A stretch of DNA of 64,000 nt from Melioribacter roseus (GTDB lineage: Bacteria; Bacteroidota; Ignavibacteria; Ignavibacteriales; Melioribacteraceae), in assembly GCA_020722005.1 (NCBI GenBank), contig DYLP01000011.1, positions 1 through 64,000 of the forward strand, in the 5' to 3' direction. This document shows positions 36,842-45,917 of the stretch, piece after piece (the stretch's first letter is position 1; each line of letters begins with the position of its first letter). The position numbers and the translations under genes were made by a program. The notes under the pieces were generated by a model. It ran no database searches. It saw nothing but the letters and a program-made list of their open reading frames with translations, and was not told the origin of the DNA.

Positions 36842-38076
36842 TATTTACCTCTGATAAAAAATTTAGTTTTAGAAGTCAAAGGCTGCGGTACAGAGACAAT
36901 CGGGAATATCATAACAAAAGTACGGAACAGAAGTATTTCAAGTGCTACAAAACCGAGAGTTACAAGTATCTCTCCGATTGAGGGGAAGTATGGTGTGAAT
37001 TTATACGGTGGATTGTAGGCTATTATAAAATTATTTATTCTGTTCAAGAGTACACCAAGTATAACAAGAGCCGAGCCAATAAAAAGTCCTGCACGGGTTT
37101 TGGTAAGTTTGGGTGAAATAAATATTCTTAGCGGAACTATAATGCCAAAGATAATTTCGATTAGGAAAAGAATACTTGCGGTGTTTAGTTCATTCAGATA
37201 AACAAAAGTTTGGCGAATTACCATGTCTCCGAGTTTAAATGCCAGATAAATGCCCAATAAAGGAGCAATCATAGTACCGAGATTTGAAAGGACTTTCATC
37301 TCAGGTTTTAGTCCGAAAGATTTGGAAGTAATCAGAGACTCGAAAATTACCATTGGAAAACCAACCGAGATTGCCGAGAGGAGAAAGAGAAGAGGTAGTA
37401 TTGGAGTTTGCCAGAGGGGGTGCATTTTCGGACCGGCAATTACCATTAATGTGCCGAGTGACGATTGATGCAAACACGAAAGAACCACTCCTGCAATTAT
37501 AAATATGAACATAGTTTTGTCGAGAGTTTTATCGAGTATTCTTAGCAGAGAATCGACTGGTTTGTTTAATACAGAAAGGAAACCCGGCAAACTTACTCTG
37601 CCGATAAATCTTTCGGTAACTATCGGTATAAATTCAATATAGAGAACTGTCAAATATGCCATAACGCACATACCGACTTCGAATAATACGGAGTTTCCGT
37701 TCCACATAATGAGAGGATGCCATATATAATACCAGCGACCGAGATCCATAGCAACGCTGAGCGCCACAAAAGTATATCCCAGCAAGGCAGTAAGCAGAGC
37801 GGGTCGAACAATGGCGTGATATTCCTCTTTGTGCATTATATGACCCAAAGCGGCAGTAGTAAATCCACCTGCAGCCAGTGCAACTCCGGCTGCAACGTCA
37901 ATTCCAATCCAGATTCCCCACGGATACTGATTACTTAAATTGGTCACAGCTCCAAGCCCGAAGAATAATCTTGCCAGTAAAAACAAAATTCCTATTGTGG
38001 CAAATACAAAAATGACAATTACTCCGGGAGTAAAATATTTAGTCTTAAGCGGAGTCGGTTTCATAAAATCTTCCAT
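36841..38076 (-). CDS. NrfD/PsrC-family quinol-interacting membrane subunit
   Basis: Integral membrane protein of about ten helices, of the NrfD/HybB/PsrC family that exchanges electrons between the menaquinone pool and periplasmic Fe-S or cytochrome partners without a haem of its own. Segments such as YPWGIWIGIDVAAGVALAAGGF, RWYYIWHPLIMWNGNSVLFEVGMCV and HQSSLGTLMVIAGPKMHPLWQT are characteristic of the HybB-like branch. The length of 411 residues is normal. Its start overlaps the ferredoxin gene stop and its stop overlaps the 13-haem gene start (TAATG each), so the three products are probably made in stoichiometric amounts. Confidence 0.92.
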   Translation of the reverse strand: MEDFMKPTPLKTKYFTPGVIVIFVFATIGILFLLARLFFGLGAVTNLSNQYPWGIWIGIDVAAGVALAAGGFTTAALGHIMHKEEYHAIVRPALLTALLGYTFVALSVAMDLGRWYYIWHPLIMWNGNSVLFEVGMCVMAYLTVLYIEFIPIVTERFIGRVSLPGFLSVLNKPVDSLLRILDKTLDKTMFIFIIAGVVLSCLHQSSLGTLMVIAGPKMHPLWQTPILPLLFLLSAISVGFPMVIFESLITSKSFGLKPEMKVLSNLGTMIAPLLGIYLAFKLGDMVIRQTFVYLNELNTASILFLIEIIFGIIVPLRIFISPKLTKTRAGLFIGSALVILGVLLNRINNFIIAYNPPYKFTPYFPSIGEILVTLGFVALEILLFRTFVMIFPIVSVPQPLTSKTKFFIRGK

Positions 38077-38978
38077 TATTCTTCCCCCTCTTCTGATTTT
38101 TTACGATTTTTATTTATCCACATTACGCCACCAAGTAAAGCATAGAGCGCAATTGGAGGCAGAAAATAGGCGAATACCCCGTGTTGAATTGCTTCTGTAA
38201 CGCCTGGTGCGGGACTGTTCCCCAGTTTAGGAAATTGTAAATCCTCAAATTTTCTGCTTGCAAGATAAAGCCAGGCTGTGCCTCCTACTTCTGTTTCACC
38301 GTAAATATGATTAATGTATCTGTCGGGATAAAGTTCGATTTTACGCCGCGCAATGTCAATCAAATCTTTTCGTCTGCCGTAGGTGAGTGCTTCCATTGGA
38401 CAAATTTCGACACAAGCGGGGAGTTTTCCTTCTTTAGTTCGACTGAAACAAAAGTCGCATTTTTTTATTTCGGGTTGAATTGCTTTATGAAATTCAAAAG
38501 ACGGAATTTGGAATGGGCAGGCAACCATGCAATATCGGCAGCCGATGCATTTACTCGAGTCCCAGATTACGCTCCCGTTTTCCTCTTTCGAAAAGGCGCC
38601 AACAATACATGCCGATACGCAAGCGGGATGGTCGCAATGCATACATTGTACTTTTACGTCGATTGGGAATTCGGGATAGTCATCGAATTCATATTCATTT
38701 ACAACGGTCAAAGAAGTATGATCGGGCCGACGCATTTTTTTCATGACTTCTCTATTGTCGTAAGATTCAAGTGGAGTAGTAGGCATATTGTGAGCTGTTT
38801 TGCAAGCCCATTCACATTTCCGGCATCCTACACATACAGTTGTATCAACCAGTACACCCATCCTGTCTTCAGATAAAATGTTTTTAGGAGCAGCATCCGT
38901 CTTTTTAGGTAGTCCTGCAATTACAGAACCTGCGACAGCTGCCGTTTTAATGAAGTTTCTTCTTGTTTGCTTCGACAT
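38076..38978 (-). CDS. Tat-exported 4x[4Fe-4S] ferredoxin, HybA/DsrO-like
   Basis: Electron-transfer subunit. A twin-arginine signal (TRRNFIKTAAVAGSVIAGLP) directs it folded to the periplasm. Four cysteine clusters follow: CVGCRKCEWAC, CMHCDHPACVSAC, CIGCRYCMVACPF, and CDFCFSRTKEGKLPACVEICP, the standard HybA/DsrO arrangement. A C-terminal hydrophobic helix (AYFLPPIALYALLGGVMWI) with a charged tail would anchor it. AAAGGAGG precedes the ATG. It is the first gene of unit A, coupled to the NrfD subunit. It would link quinol oxidation or reduction to the 13-haem cytochrome. Confidence 0.92.
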   Translation of the reverse strand: MSKQTRRNFIKTAAVAGSVIAGLPKKTDAAPKNILSEDRMGVLVDTTVCVGCRKCEWACKTAHNMPTTPLESYDNREVMKKMRRPDHTSLTVVNEYEFDDYPEFPIDVKVQCMHCDHPACVSACIVGAFSKEENGSVIWDSSKCIGCRYCMVACPFQIPSFEFHKAIQPEIKKCDFCFSRTKEGKLPACVEICPMEALTYGRRKDLIDIARRKIELYPDRYINHIYGETEVGGTAWLYLASRKFEDLQFPKLGNSPAPGVTEAIQHGVFAYFLPPIALYALLGGVMWINKNRKKSEEGEE

Positions 38979-39049
38979 TTTTCCTCCTTTTGAGTCAAAG
39001 CCGTATGGAACGACTTCTAAAATTACTAAATGGAGTTTATTATCTTATT

Positions 39050-39080
39050 CTAAATTAGATTTTTAATAAAAATAAGTCAA
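39050..39080 (-). promoter_or_regulatory. Candidate promoter of electron-transfer unit A
   Basis: On the minus strand TTG (39080-39078), a 20-nt spacer and TAATTTAG (39057-39050) fit the Bacteroidota promoter layout with one mismatch. TTTATTGACTTA here is identical to the element before unit B. It lies about 75 bp before the ferredoxin ATG. Confidence 0.5.
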
Positions 39081-39229
39081 TAAAAAAATAATATTAAGGA
39101 TATTATTGTATCTTTATTCTCTTTGATTAACTGGAAAATAACTTGTTTTTTGAACAATTCTGTTAAAATATCTTTTTTTAGCCCTGAATTTTTTTTAGAT
39201 TCGCATTCAATAATTTACCGGTCAAAGAA

Positions 39230-41278
39230 ATGCCTGCAAAAATAAAATATGATCTTAATGAAATCAGAGAGAAAATCAACAAGATTGACGAAAATATTAT
39301 TACTTTGCTTGCTGAAAGGAGGCAGCTGAGTAAGGATGTAATTCTTGCCAAAGAAAATAACAAAGCACCAATCAGGGACCAAAAGAGAGAGGAAGAACTT
39401 TTAAAAAGACTCGTCAAGCTGGGTAAAAAAGCCGGGCTCGACGCTAATTACGTGACAAAAGTTTATTACGAAATAATAGAAGATTCTGTACGGCTGCAGC
39501 AATCTTATATCCAAAAACTCCTAAATAAAGAAGAGGGCAAAAAGAAACAGATAACAATTTCAATTCAAGGAATCGAAGGTTCATACAGCTATTTAGCAAC
39601 CCATAAATATTTCGCAGGCAGTGGATATAAACTTAACTTTTTGTTTAAACGCAGGTTCGACGAAGTAATTGAAGCAGCAGAAAAAGGGGAAGCCGATTTT
39701 GCCGTGCTTCCGATTGAGAACACAACATCTGGCGGTATTAACGAAGTCTACGACCTTCTGCTCCACACAACACTTTCGATAGTTGGTGAAGAAAAATTTC
39801 AGGTCAAGCATTGTTTCGTTGTACTGGAAGACGTTCCGCTACAGAAAATAAAAAAAGTTTATGCACATTATCAGGCTGTAACGCAATGCAGCAAATTCCT
39901 CGAACAAATTCCTAATGCTGCTCTGGAATATTTTGACGATACAGCAATGTCGGTACAAAAAATTAAAGAAGAAGGAAATATATATCACGCTGCCATCGCA
40001 AGCGAAGAAGCTGCCCGATATTTCAAGCTGAAAATCTTGAGAAAAGATATTGCCAATCAACCCGGGAATTATACAAGATTTTTGGTCGCTTCTCGAAAAC
40101 CTCTTATGGTTGACGAAAGAATACCGTGCAAAACTTCAATTGTGATGGCTACGTCGCATTCTCCCGGTTCGCTCGTCGACGCTCTGAACGTATTTAGAAA
40201 ATATAATATCAATTTGACAAAACTCGAGTCCCGTCCCATTATTGGTAACCCGTGGGAAGAAATGTTCTATCTCGATTTCGAAGGAAATACGGCTAATGAA
40301 ACCGTTCAGAAAGTACTTGACGGATTGGGGCAATACACACGGTTTATGAAAATATTGGGCACTTATCCTTCCCAGGAGCTACAAAAAACACAACTTAATT
40401 TTGCCTTTGTTGACAAAGATGAAATAAAGGAGACTGGTGTCACTCCATCTGAAAAAAAGAGTGCTCCGGTTATAAAAAAATCTTCTAGAAGTTATCGCTT
40501 TGCAAGCCGTGAATACAAAAATGAAGATACTATTATAAAAGTAAAAGATGTTGTAATCGGTGGTGATAATTTTGTTGTGATTGCCGGTCCCTGCTCGGTC
40601 GAGGGCGAAGAGATGATAATGAAATGTGCACTCGAAGTAAAAGAATACGGGGGCAATATTTTACGCGGTGGATGTTTCAAACCTCGTACTTCACCCTACA
40701 GTTTTCAGGGGCTCGGATACGAAGGACTGAAACTTCTTGAAGAAGCGGGTAAATATTATGGACTTCCGATTATTACGGAAGTAATGGACACCGAACAGGT
40801 AGAAGAAGTTGCTAAACGTTCTGATATACTTCAAATTGGCGCCAGGAATATGCAGAACTTTGCCCTGCTAAAAGAAGTGGGCAAAACTCATAAACCGATT
40901 ATGCTCAAAAGGGGATTGAGCGCTTCAATCGACGAATGGCTCAATGCGGCAGAATATATTCTTTCGCAGGGAAACAGACAGGTAATTTTATGCGAACGCG
41001 GTATAAGAACTTTTGAAACCGCTACCCGCAATACTCTTGATTTAAGTGCTATTCCAGTTTTGAAGGAATTGACGCATTTACCTGTTATAGTCGATCCGTC
41101 GCATGCAATAGGTGAAAGAAATAAAGTCATCCCTTTAGCCAAAGCTGCCAAAGTTGTGGGAGCGCACGGCATTATGGTCGAATTTCATCCGGATCCGCCG
41201 AATGCTTTGAGCGACCCCGATCAGGCGCTCTATTTCGAACAGTTCGAATTGCTTATGAAAGAGCTTTATAAACTTTGA
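39230..41278 (+). CDS. Chorismate mutase / prephenate dehydratase / DAHP synthase fusion
   Basis: Three aromatic-pathway activities in one 682-residue chain. Residues 1 to about 95 form an AroQ-type chorismate mutase ([23 protein letters not shown]). About 110-290 is prephenate dehydratase ([41 protein letters not shown]). About 305-385 is an ACT domain with the ESRP phenylalanine-binding motif. About 420-682 is a type I-beta (KDPG-like) DAHP synthase ([36 protein letters not shown]). First and branch steps for phenylalanine are thus joined, and the ACT domain could transmit phenylalanine inhibition to both. It is divergent from unit A and convergent with the next gene, 1 bp apart. Confidence 0.93.
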   Translation: MPAKIKYDLNEIREKINKIDENIITLLAERRQLSKDVILAKENNKAPIRDQKREEELLKRLVKLGKKAGLDANYVTKVYYEIIEDSVRLQQSYIQKLLNKEEGKKKQITISIQGIEGSYSYLATHKYFAGSGYKLNFLFKRRFDEVIEAAEKGEADFAVLPIENTTSGGINEVYDLLLHTTLSIVGEEKFQVKHCFVVLEDVPLQKIKKVYAHYQAVTQCSKFLEQIPNAALEYFDDTAMSVQKIKEEGNIYHAAIASEEAARYFKLKILRKDIANQPGNYTRFLVASRKPLMVDERIPCKTSIVMATSHSPGSLVDALNVFRKYNINLTKLESRPIIGNPWEEMFYLDFEGNTANETVQKVLDGLGQYTRFMKILGTYPSQELQKTQLNFAFVDKDEIKETGVTPSEKKSAPVIKKSSRSYRFASREYKNEDTIIKVKDVVIGGDNFVVIAGPCSVEGEEMIMKCALEVKEYGGNILRGGCFKPRTSPYSFQGLGYEGLKLLEEAGKYYGLPIITEVMDTEQVEEVAKRSDILQIGARNMQNFALLKEVGKTHKPIMLKRGLSASIDEWLNAAEYILSQGNRQVILCERGIRTFETATRNTLDLSAIPVLKELTHLPVIVDPSHAIGERNKVIPLAKAAKVVGAHGIMVEFHPDPPNALSDPDQALYFEQFELLMKELYKL

Positions 41279-41279
41279 T

Positions 41280-41807
41280 TCAGAATTGATAAATATATAA
41301 AAGCAGTAAAGAAATATAGACTGCATTTGTGCGGGTTAGTCCCAATCCATAATCAATACCGACAGATAAACGTGAACGAGTTGTTGCTTTAACTCCAGCG
41401 CTTATACTAAATGTAATTCCGGGTTCCCAGAAATTGACATCCGAAAAAGTGTGGTCGTTAATTGCTGCTAACCCAATTCCTTCTTCAATATATGTTAGTT
41501 CATAAAGACTCTGTTCCATTATTGCCTTCAAGTAAAAAGATTTAATAAATGGATAATACCGACCTTTACGATTTTCGGGCAGAAAGAATTCGACTTTTTT
41601 TGAAAATAATATCCCACCACGTATGTTTATGTAATCGGGAAATAAAATATCGGTATCGACAAATAATACTCCGCTAAAAGAACCGACCGAGGCCGAATTC
41701 CCTTTGATTGTGCCACCTCCAGCACCGACGCCTATTTTCGTAATTTGAGCATAAATTGTTGTTGTACTTAGAATGATGCATATTAAGTAAAGTTTAATTA
41801 TTTTCAT
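41280..41807 (-). CDS. Small outer-membrane beta-barrel-like protein, unknown
   Basis: I do not recognise the family. A signal peptide (LYLICIILSTTTIYAQ) is followed by about 155 residues with glycine-rich, alternating strands (GVGAGGGTIKGNSASVGSFSG, GITFSISAGVKATTRSRLSVGIDYGLGL) and a terminal aromatic residue (IYQF), all usual for small OmpA/OmpW-like barrels. It ends 1 bp from the stop of the convergent aromatic-pathway gene and is divergent from the dehydrogenase gene. Confidence 0.6.
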   Translation of the reverse strand: MKIIKLYLICIILSTTTIYAQITKIGVGAGGGTIKGNSASVGSFSGVLFVDTDILFPDYINIRGGILFSKKVEFFLPENRKGRYYPFIKSFYLKAIMEQSLYELTYIEEGIGLAAINDHTFSDVNFWEPGITFSISAGVKATTRSRLSVGIDYGLGLTRTNAVYISLLLLYIYQF

Positions 41808-41886
41808 TCTGTCTTCCTGTGTATTACTTAATCGATACCATCGCCGACTAAAAATCTTATTGTAAATTAATAAGAAAGGAACTGAT

Positions 41887-43047
41887 ATGAAAAATTGGAT
41901 TTATATATTTACCATCGTGCTGTTTCTTTTCGGATGCGAACAGAATAAAGCACAGCTTAAAATTGAACTTGCGTTTCCGTATATCGAAGTGGATTATCCT
42001 GTAGACATTCAAAATTCAGACGATGGAAGCAACAGGATATTTGTTGTATCTCAGCCTGGCATCATCTATGTATTTGAAAATAAAAGAAATGTAAATTCAA
42101 AAAAAATTTTTCTCGATATAAGCGATAAAGTTTTATTTGGAGGCGAGCAGGGATTATTGGGACTTGCATTTCATCCCGATTTTAAGAACAACGGAGAATT
42201 TTTTGTGAATTATACTACGGATAAGCCGAGAAGAACCGTTGTGTCGAGATTTAAAACGAACGACACGCATACGGAAGCAATAATTTCAAGCGAAGAAATT
42301 CTTTTAGAAATTCAGCAGCCGTATTCAAATCATAATGGCGGGCAAATTTTATTTTGCCTGGATGGTTATCTTTATATCTCGACGGGCGACGGAGGTTCGG
42401 CTGGCGATCCTCAAAATAATGCCCAGAATTTAAATTCGCTTCTCGGAAAAATACTCCGTATTGACATCGACAGGAAAGACTATGGGAAAAATTATTCGAT
42501 ACCTGAAAACAATCCTTTTGTGAATAATCCTGATGCTTGCGGGGAAATTTATGCATACGGTTTACGCAACGTTTGGAGATTCAGTTACGATTCTCTGACC
42601 GGTTTGCTCTGGGCTGCGGATGTAGGACAAAACCAATGGGAAGAGATTGATTTGATAGAAAAAGGAAAAAATTATGGCTGGCGTATTATGGAAGGTTTTC
42701 ATTGTTATAATCCTTCGAGCAATTGCGACACCTCCGGCTTGACAATGCCAATATGGGAGTATGGTCACAATGAAAAAGGTGGATGGTCAATAACTGGAGG
42801 GTTTGTTTATCGTGGAGGTGACGCTGCTGAATTGGTAGGAAAATATATCTATGCCGATTTTGTGTCGGGAAATATCTGGTCGCTTGAATTAAATGATGGT
42901 TCTGCAATTAATAATTTATTGTTCAATACCGACTATACCGTTTCTACTTTTGGAATAGATGAGAAAAATGAACTTTATTTTGCCAATTATTCAAATGGTA
43001 TAATTTATAAATTCGAAGGTATGCCTGCTTCGGTGGGCAAAAGATAA
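41887..43047 (+). CDS. PQQ-type glucose/sorbosone dehydrogenase-like lipoprotein
   Basis: Exported six-bladed beta-propeller of the soluble glucose dehydrogenase (GSDH/Asd) family. A lipoprotein signal ends LFLFGC (Cys17), so it is surface or periplasm anchored. Family segments are FVVSQPGIIYVFEN, GLAFHPDFKNNGEFFVNYT, HNGGQILFCLDGYLYISTGDGG (His-Asn of the active site) and YAYGLRNVWRFSYD. The family uses pyrroloquinoline quinone with Ca2+, but substrates are often unknown and some members may not be dehydrogenases. The protein ends after the propeller, and the region just downstream holds a broken T9SS sorting domain, so the gene may once have been longer or a neighbour was lost. Confidence 0.8.
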   Translation: MKNWIYIFTIVLFLFGCEQNKAQLKIELAFPYIEVDYPVDIQNSDDGSNRIFVVSQPGIIYVFENKRNVNSKKIFLDISDKVLFGGEQGLLGLAFHPDFKNNGEFFVNYTTDKPRRTVVSRFKTNDTHTEAIISSEEILLEIQQPYSNHNGGQILFCLDGYLYISTGDGGSAGDPQNNAQNLNSLLGKILRIDIDRKDYGKNYSIPENNPFVNNPDACGEIYAYGLRNVWRFSYDSLTGLLWAADVGQNQWEEIDLIEKGKNYGWRIMEGFHCYNPSSNCDTSGLTMPIWEYGHNEKGGWSITGGFVYRGGDAAELVGKYIYADFVSGNIWSLELNDGSAINNLLFNTDYTVSTFGIDEKNELYFANYSNGIIYKFEGMPASVGKR

Positions 43048-43105
43048 AATGCTTTCTGAAATTCAGCTCTATCATTGTTAACTTAATAGAATAAGCGGCA
43101 GTTCA

Positions 43106-43260
43106 ATTATTGATTATTATTTGGATAGAGGAAGTTATGTTTCCTTAAAATATTCGGGAAAGAGGTCTCTTATCTTGTTGACGAATACAAATCTGAAGGT
43201 TGGCATAGATATCATTTCGATATTCGTGACGTGAAAATTAGATTAGGAAATGGTGTTTAA
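43106..43260 (+). pseudogene. Relic of a T9SS C-terminal sorting domain
   Basis: Frame 1 reads IIDYYLDRGSYVSLKYSGK. One base later the frame continues IFGKEVSYLVDEYKSEGW, then HRYHFDIRDVKIRLGNGV and a stop at 43258-43260. This follows the type A sorting-domain pattern (I-Y-L...V.LKIY..LGKEV..LV......G....FD). There is no start codon and a frameshift is present, so it is a remnant. The remainder of the 43048-43512 spacer (465 bp) holds a candidate promoter but no gene. Confidence 0.6.
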
Positions 43261-43419
43261 TTTTACAGTCATCACTTCTCAATTATCAAACGGCATTGTT
43301 AGGAAAATGATTCTTTTGAAATGACACTCTATGTAAGCTAATATTTTTTATTATAAAAATAACCCATCATTTGTTTGATACTAATCTGAAAACACAAATG
43401 ACCAATAAGTAAATTTTAT

Positions 43420-43450
43420 TTGCTATTTAAGGAATTAAAGCCTAATTTTA
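43420..43450 (+). promoter_or_regulatory. Candidate promoter of glycan locus
   Basis: TTG (43420-43422), 20 nt, TAATTTTA (43443-43450) fits the TTG-N20-TAnnTTTG layout with one mismatch. It lies 62 bp before the GH94 ATG. Confidence 0.45.
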
Positions 43451-43512
43451 CAATTGGTTTTTTTTAATAAAAAAAATACTAATTATGTTACTTTCTTTTT
43501 GGGAGTTTCGAA

Positions 43513-45909
43513 ATGAATTATGGTAGTTTTTCCGAGGACGGTAAAGAGTATATTATCACCAATGTTAAAACCCCTACTCCATGGTTAAATTATATTTATA
43601 ACGGCGAATATTTTTCTACTGTGTCAAACAATGCAGGAGGGATCAGTTATATTAAGAGCCCGTTGCACGGTAGAATTACGAGATACAGAATTAATGACGT
43701 GCCTCCCGACAGACCTGGGAAATATATATATGTAAAAGACGAAGAAACCGGAAAATTTTGGACCTTGAGCTGGCAACCTGCTGGCGCTGATCCCGAAGCT
43801 TATAAGGTTATCCATGGTTTAGGGTACACTATAATCGAATCGTTTGTGGAAGGTATTCATGCAAGAGTTACTTATTTTGTGCCTTTGAATAATAATCATG
43901 AAATCTGGAATATTGTTCTTACTAATAAATCCGGGAAAAAACGTCGTTTATCCTTAACGGGCTATGTTGAGTTTGCCCTGGGGCATGGACTTATTGACCT
44001 TATCAATCAGTGTGACGACCAGCATTTTAATAGGGCATATTTTGATAATAATTTAAATTCCATTTTTGCCACCAAGACCTACTGGGTTACAGAGACTAAC
44101 GGTACTCAGCAACAGGAAAATAAAGAGTGGAATCAATGGGCTTTCTTTACATCTAATCTGCCGATTGAAAATTATGAAACCTTGCGTGAAAGATTCCTTG
44201 GCTTCTATAATAATGAATCGAATCCAATAGCTATTACTGATGACAAATTTTCTAACTCGAATACAGATTTTGGGAATGTTGTGGGTGCCATTAATGTAAA
44301 AGTAGTTATGGGAGCGGAAACTCAGCAGGACGTAATTTTTTCATTAGGTGTTATTCCTAAAGAAATATTTAATGAACGGAAAAAAGATATCCCCAAAATT
44401 ATACAAAAAGATTATATCGAAAATGCTTTCCACGAAATTCAAAATTATTGGTCAAAATTCCTCGAGCACACTCATGTCGAAACCCCGGATCATAATGTAA
44501 ATATATTTATGAATAATTGGGTGCCGTACCAGGCTAAAGTAGCTTTTGATGTGGGTAGAGTAGCTAGCTATTATTATTGGGGAATTAGCAGAGGATACGG
44601 TTTTCGGGATACTTCCCAGGATATAATAGCAGTTACAATTGCGCATCCAGAAAAAGCAAAGGAGCGTATTTTTCTCTTGTCACGACAAATGTTTTCTGAT
44701 GGTCGGGTATATCATCATTTTTATGACGACGGGAAAGGAGAATTGACCCGTCATTGCGATGACCCCGGTTGGTACATTCTCGTTGTAACCGAATATATTA
44801 AAGAAACAGGCGACAATTCAATTTTGCAGGAAAAAGTTCCTTTCGTAGATAAAAAAGACGGTACAGTTCTGGAGCATTTACTCTCGGTGGTTAATTTTAT
44901 GAAAAATAATCTGGGACGTCACAGTTTACCTGTTTTCGGACGTGGTGACTGGAACGATACACTGGATTATATTGGTGGCGAAGACGGAGGAGAAAGTGTA
45001 TGGGGTGCTATGTTCTATGTCGCAATGCTCAATCAATTAATTGAACTTTTTCAATTTCTTAAAATTAATAACATAACAGAAATTGTTAAATTACGTGATG
45101 TGATAAGGAAAAATATTGACCAATATTGCTGGGACGGTGAATGGTTTATTAGAGCTTTTGGAAACGGCGGAATGGTCATCGGCTCCAGTAGGTCAGATGA
45201 AGGAAAAATATTTATAAATACTCAAAGCTGGGCAGCAATCTCCAATCTACCTGATAAAGAAAAAGTGAAAAAATCGCTTGACAGCGTTAAGAAACATCTC
45301 GATAGCGAGTATGGACCGAAAATTTGTGCCCCTGCTTTTAAAGAAATCAATCCAAATATCGGTTTAGTTACCAGATGTGTACCTGGCAAAAAAGAAAACG
45401 GAGCCGTTTTTTGTCATCCTGTAACTTGGTTAATACAAGCAGAATGTATTATGAGAAATGGGAATAGAGCCTATGATTATTTCAGTAAACTACTACCGAA
45501 CCGCATTGACTCGGATATTTATCAAGCAGAACCGTATGTCTATTCTCAATATATAACCAGCAATGAACATTCTTCTCCCGGGAAAGCAAGCCATTCCTGG
45601 CAAACCGGTACGGCTGCCTGGATGTACAGAATCTTTTATGATTATATTACCGGGATAAGACCTGATTACGACGGCTTAATTATCGATCCCGTAATACCTA
45701 GCTGGTGGGATTTCATCCGCGTTGAACGAGTATTCAGAGGAACTAAATATATTATCGAAGTGGAAAATCCTGATTGTGTTCAATCGGGTATCTCTTGCAT
45801 TATGATTGACGGTAAAGAAATTGAAGGAAATAAATTGCCTTTGACAGATAAAAAAATCTGCCATGTAAAAGTATTAATGAGCAAAACTATAGAAGCTACC
45901 AATAAATAG
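43513..45909 (+). CDS. GH94 glycoside phosphorylase
   Basis: Inverting phosphorylase of family GH94, splitting a beta-linked disaccharide with phosphate to give an alpha-sugar 1-phosphate. The N-terminus (MNYGSFSEDGKEYIITNVKTPTPWLNYI) and GYGFRDTSQDI are typical. The DWND motif at 479-482 contains the expected general acid, and the SWQTGTAAWMY and GIRPDYDGLIIDP segments close the (alpha/alpha)6 barrel. The length of 798 residues is normal, without signal peptide, hence cytosolic. Cellobiose, N,N'-diacetylchitobiose and cellobionate enzymes share these motifs. The mannosidase, deaminase and fucose neighbours favour an amino-sugar disaccharide, but that is inference. It is the first gene of the locus; GH130 follows 8 bp later. 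Confidence 0.88.
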   Translation: MNYGSFSEDGKEYIITNVKTPTPWLNYIYNGEYFSTVSNNAGGISYIKSPLHGRITRYRINDVPPDRPGKYIYVKDEETGKFWTLSWQPAGADPEAYKVIHGLGYTIIESFVEGIHARVTYFVPLNNNHEIWNIVLTNKSGKKRRLSLTGYVEFALGHGLIDLINQCDDQHFNRAYFDNNLNSIFATKTYWVTETNGTQQQENKEWNQWAFFTSNLPIENYETLRERFLGFYNNESNPIAITDDKFSNSNTDFGNVVGAINVKVVMGAETQQDVIFSLGVIPKEIFNERKKDIPKIIQKDYIENAFHEIQNYWSKFLEHTHVETPDHNVNIFMNNWVPYQAKVAFDVGRVASYYYWGISRGYGFRDTSQDIIAVTIAHPEKAKERIFLLSRQMFSDGRVYHHFYDDGKGELTRHCDDPGWYILVVTEYIKETGDNSILQEKVPFVDKKDGTVLEHLLSVVNFMKNNLGRHSLPVFGRGDWNDTLDYIGGEDGGESVWGAMFYVAMLNQLIELFQFLKINNITEIVKLRDVIRKNIDQYCWDGEWFIRAFGNGGMVIGSSRSDEGKIFINTQSWAAISNLPDKEKVKKSLDSVKKHLDSEYGPKICAPAFKEINPNIGLVTRCVPGKKENGAVFCHPVTWLIQAECIMRNGNRAYDYFSKLLPNRIDSDIYQAEPYVYSQYITSNEHSSPGKASHSWQTGTAAWMYRIFYDYITGIRPDYDGLIIDPVIPSWWDFIRVERVFRGTKYIIEVENPDCVQSGISCIMIDGKEIEGNKLPLTDKKICHVKVLMSKTIEATNK

Positions 45910-45917
45910 AGCTATAT

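Noticed and set aside
38307-38876. 189-codon plus-strand ORF
   Set aside because: It is antisense to the Tat-exported ferredoxin gene, whose four cysteine clusters are intact. The antisense product has no recognisable domain.
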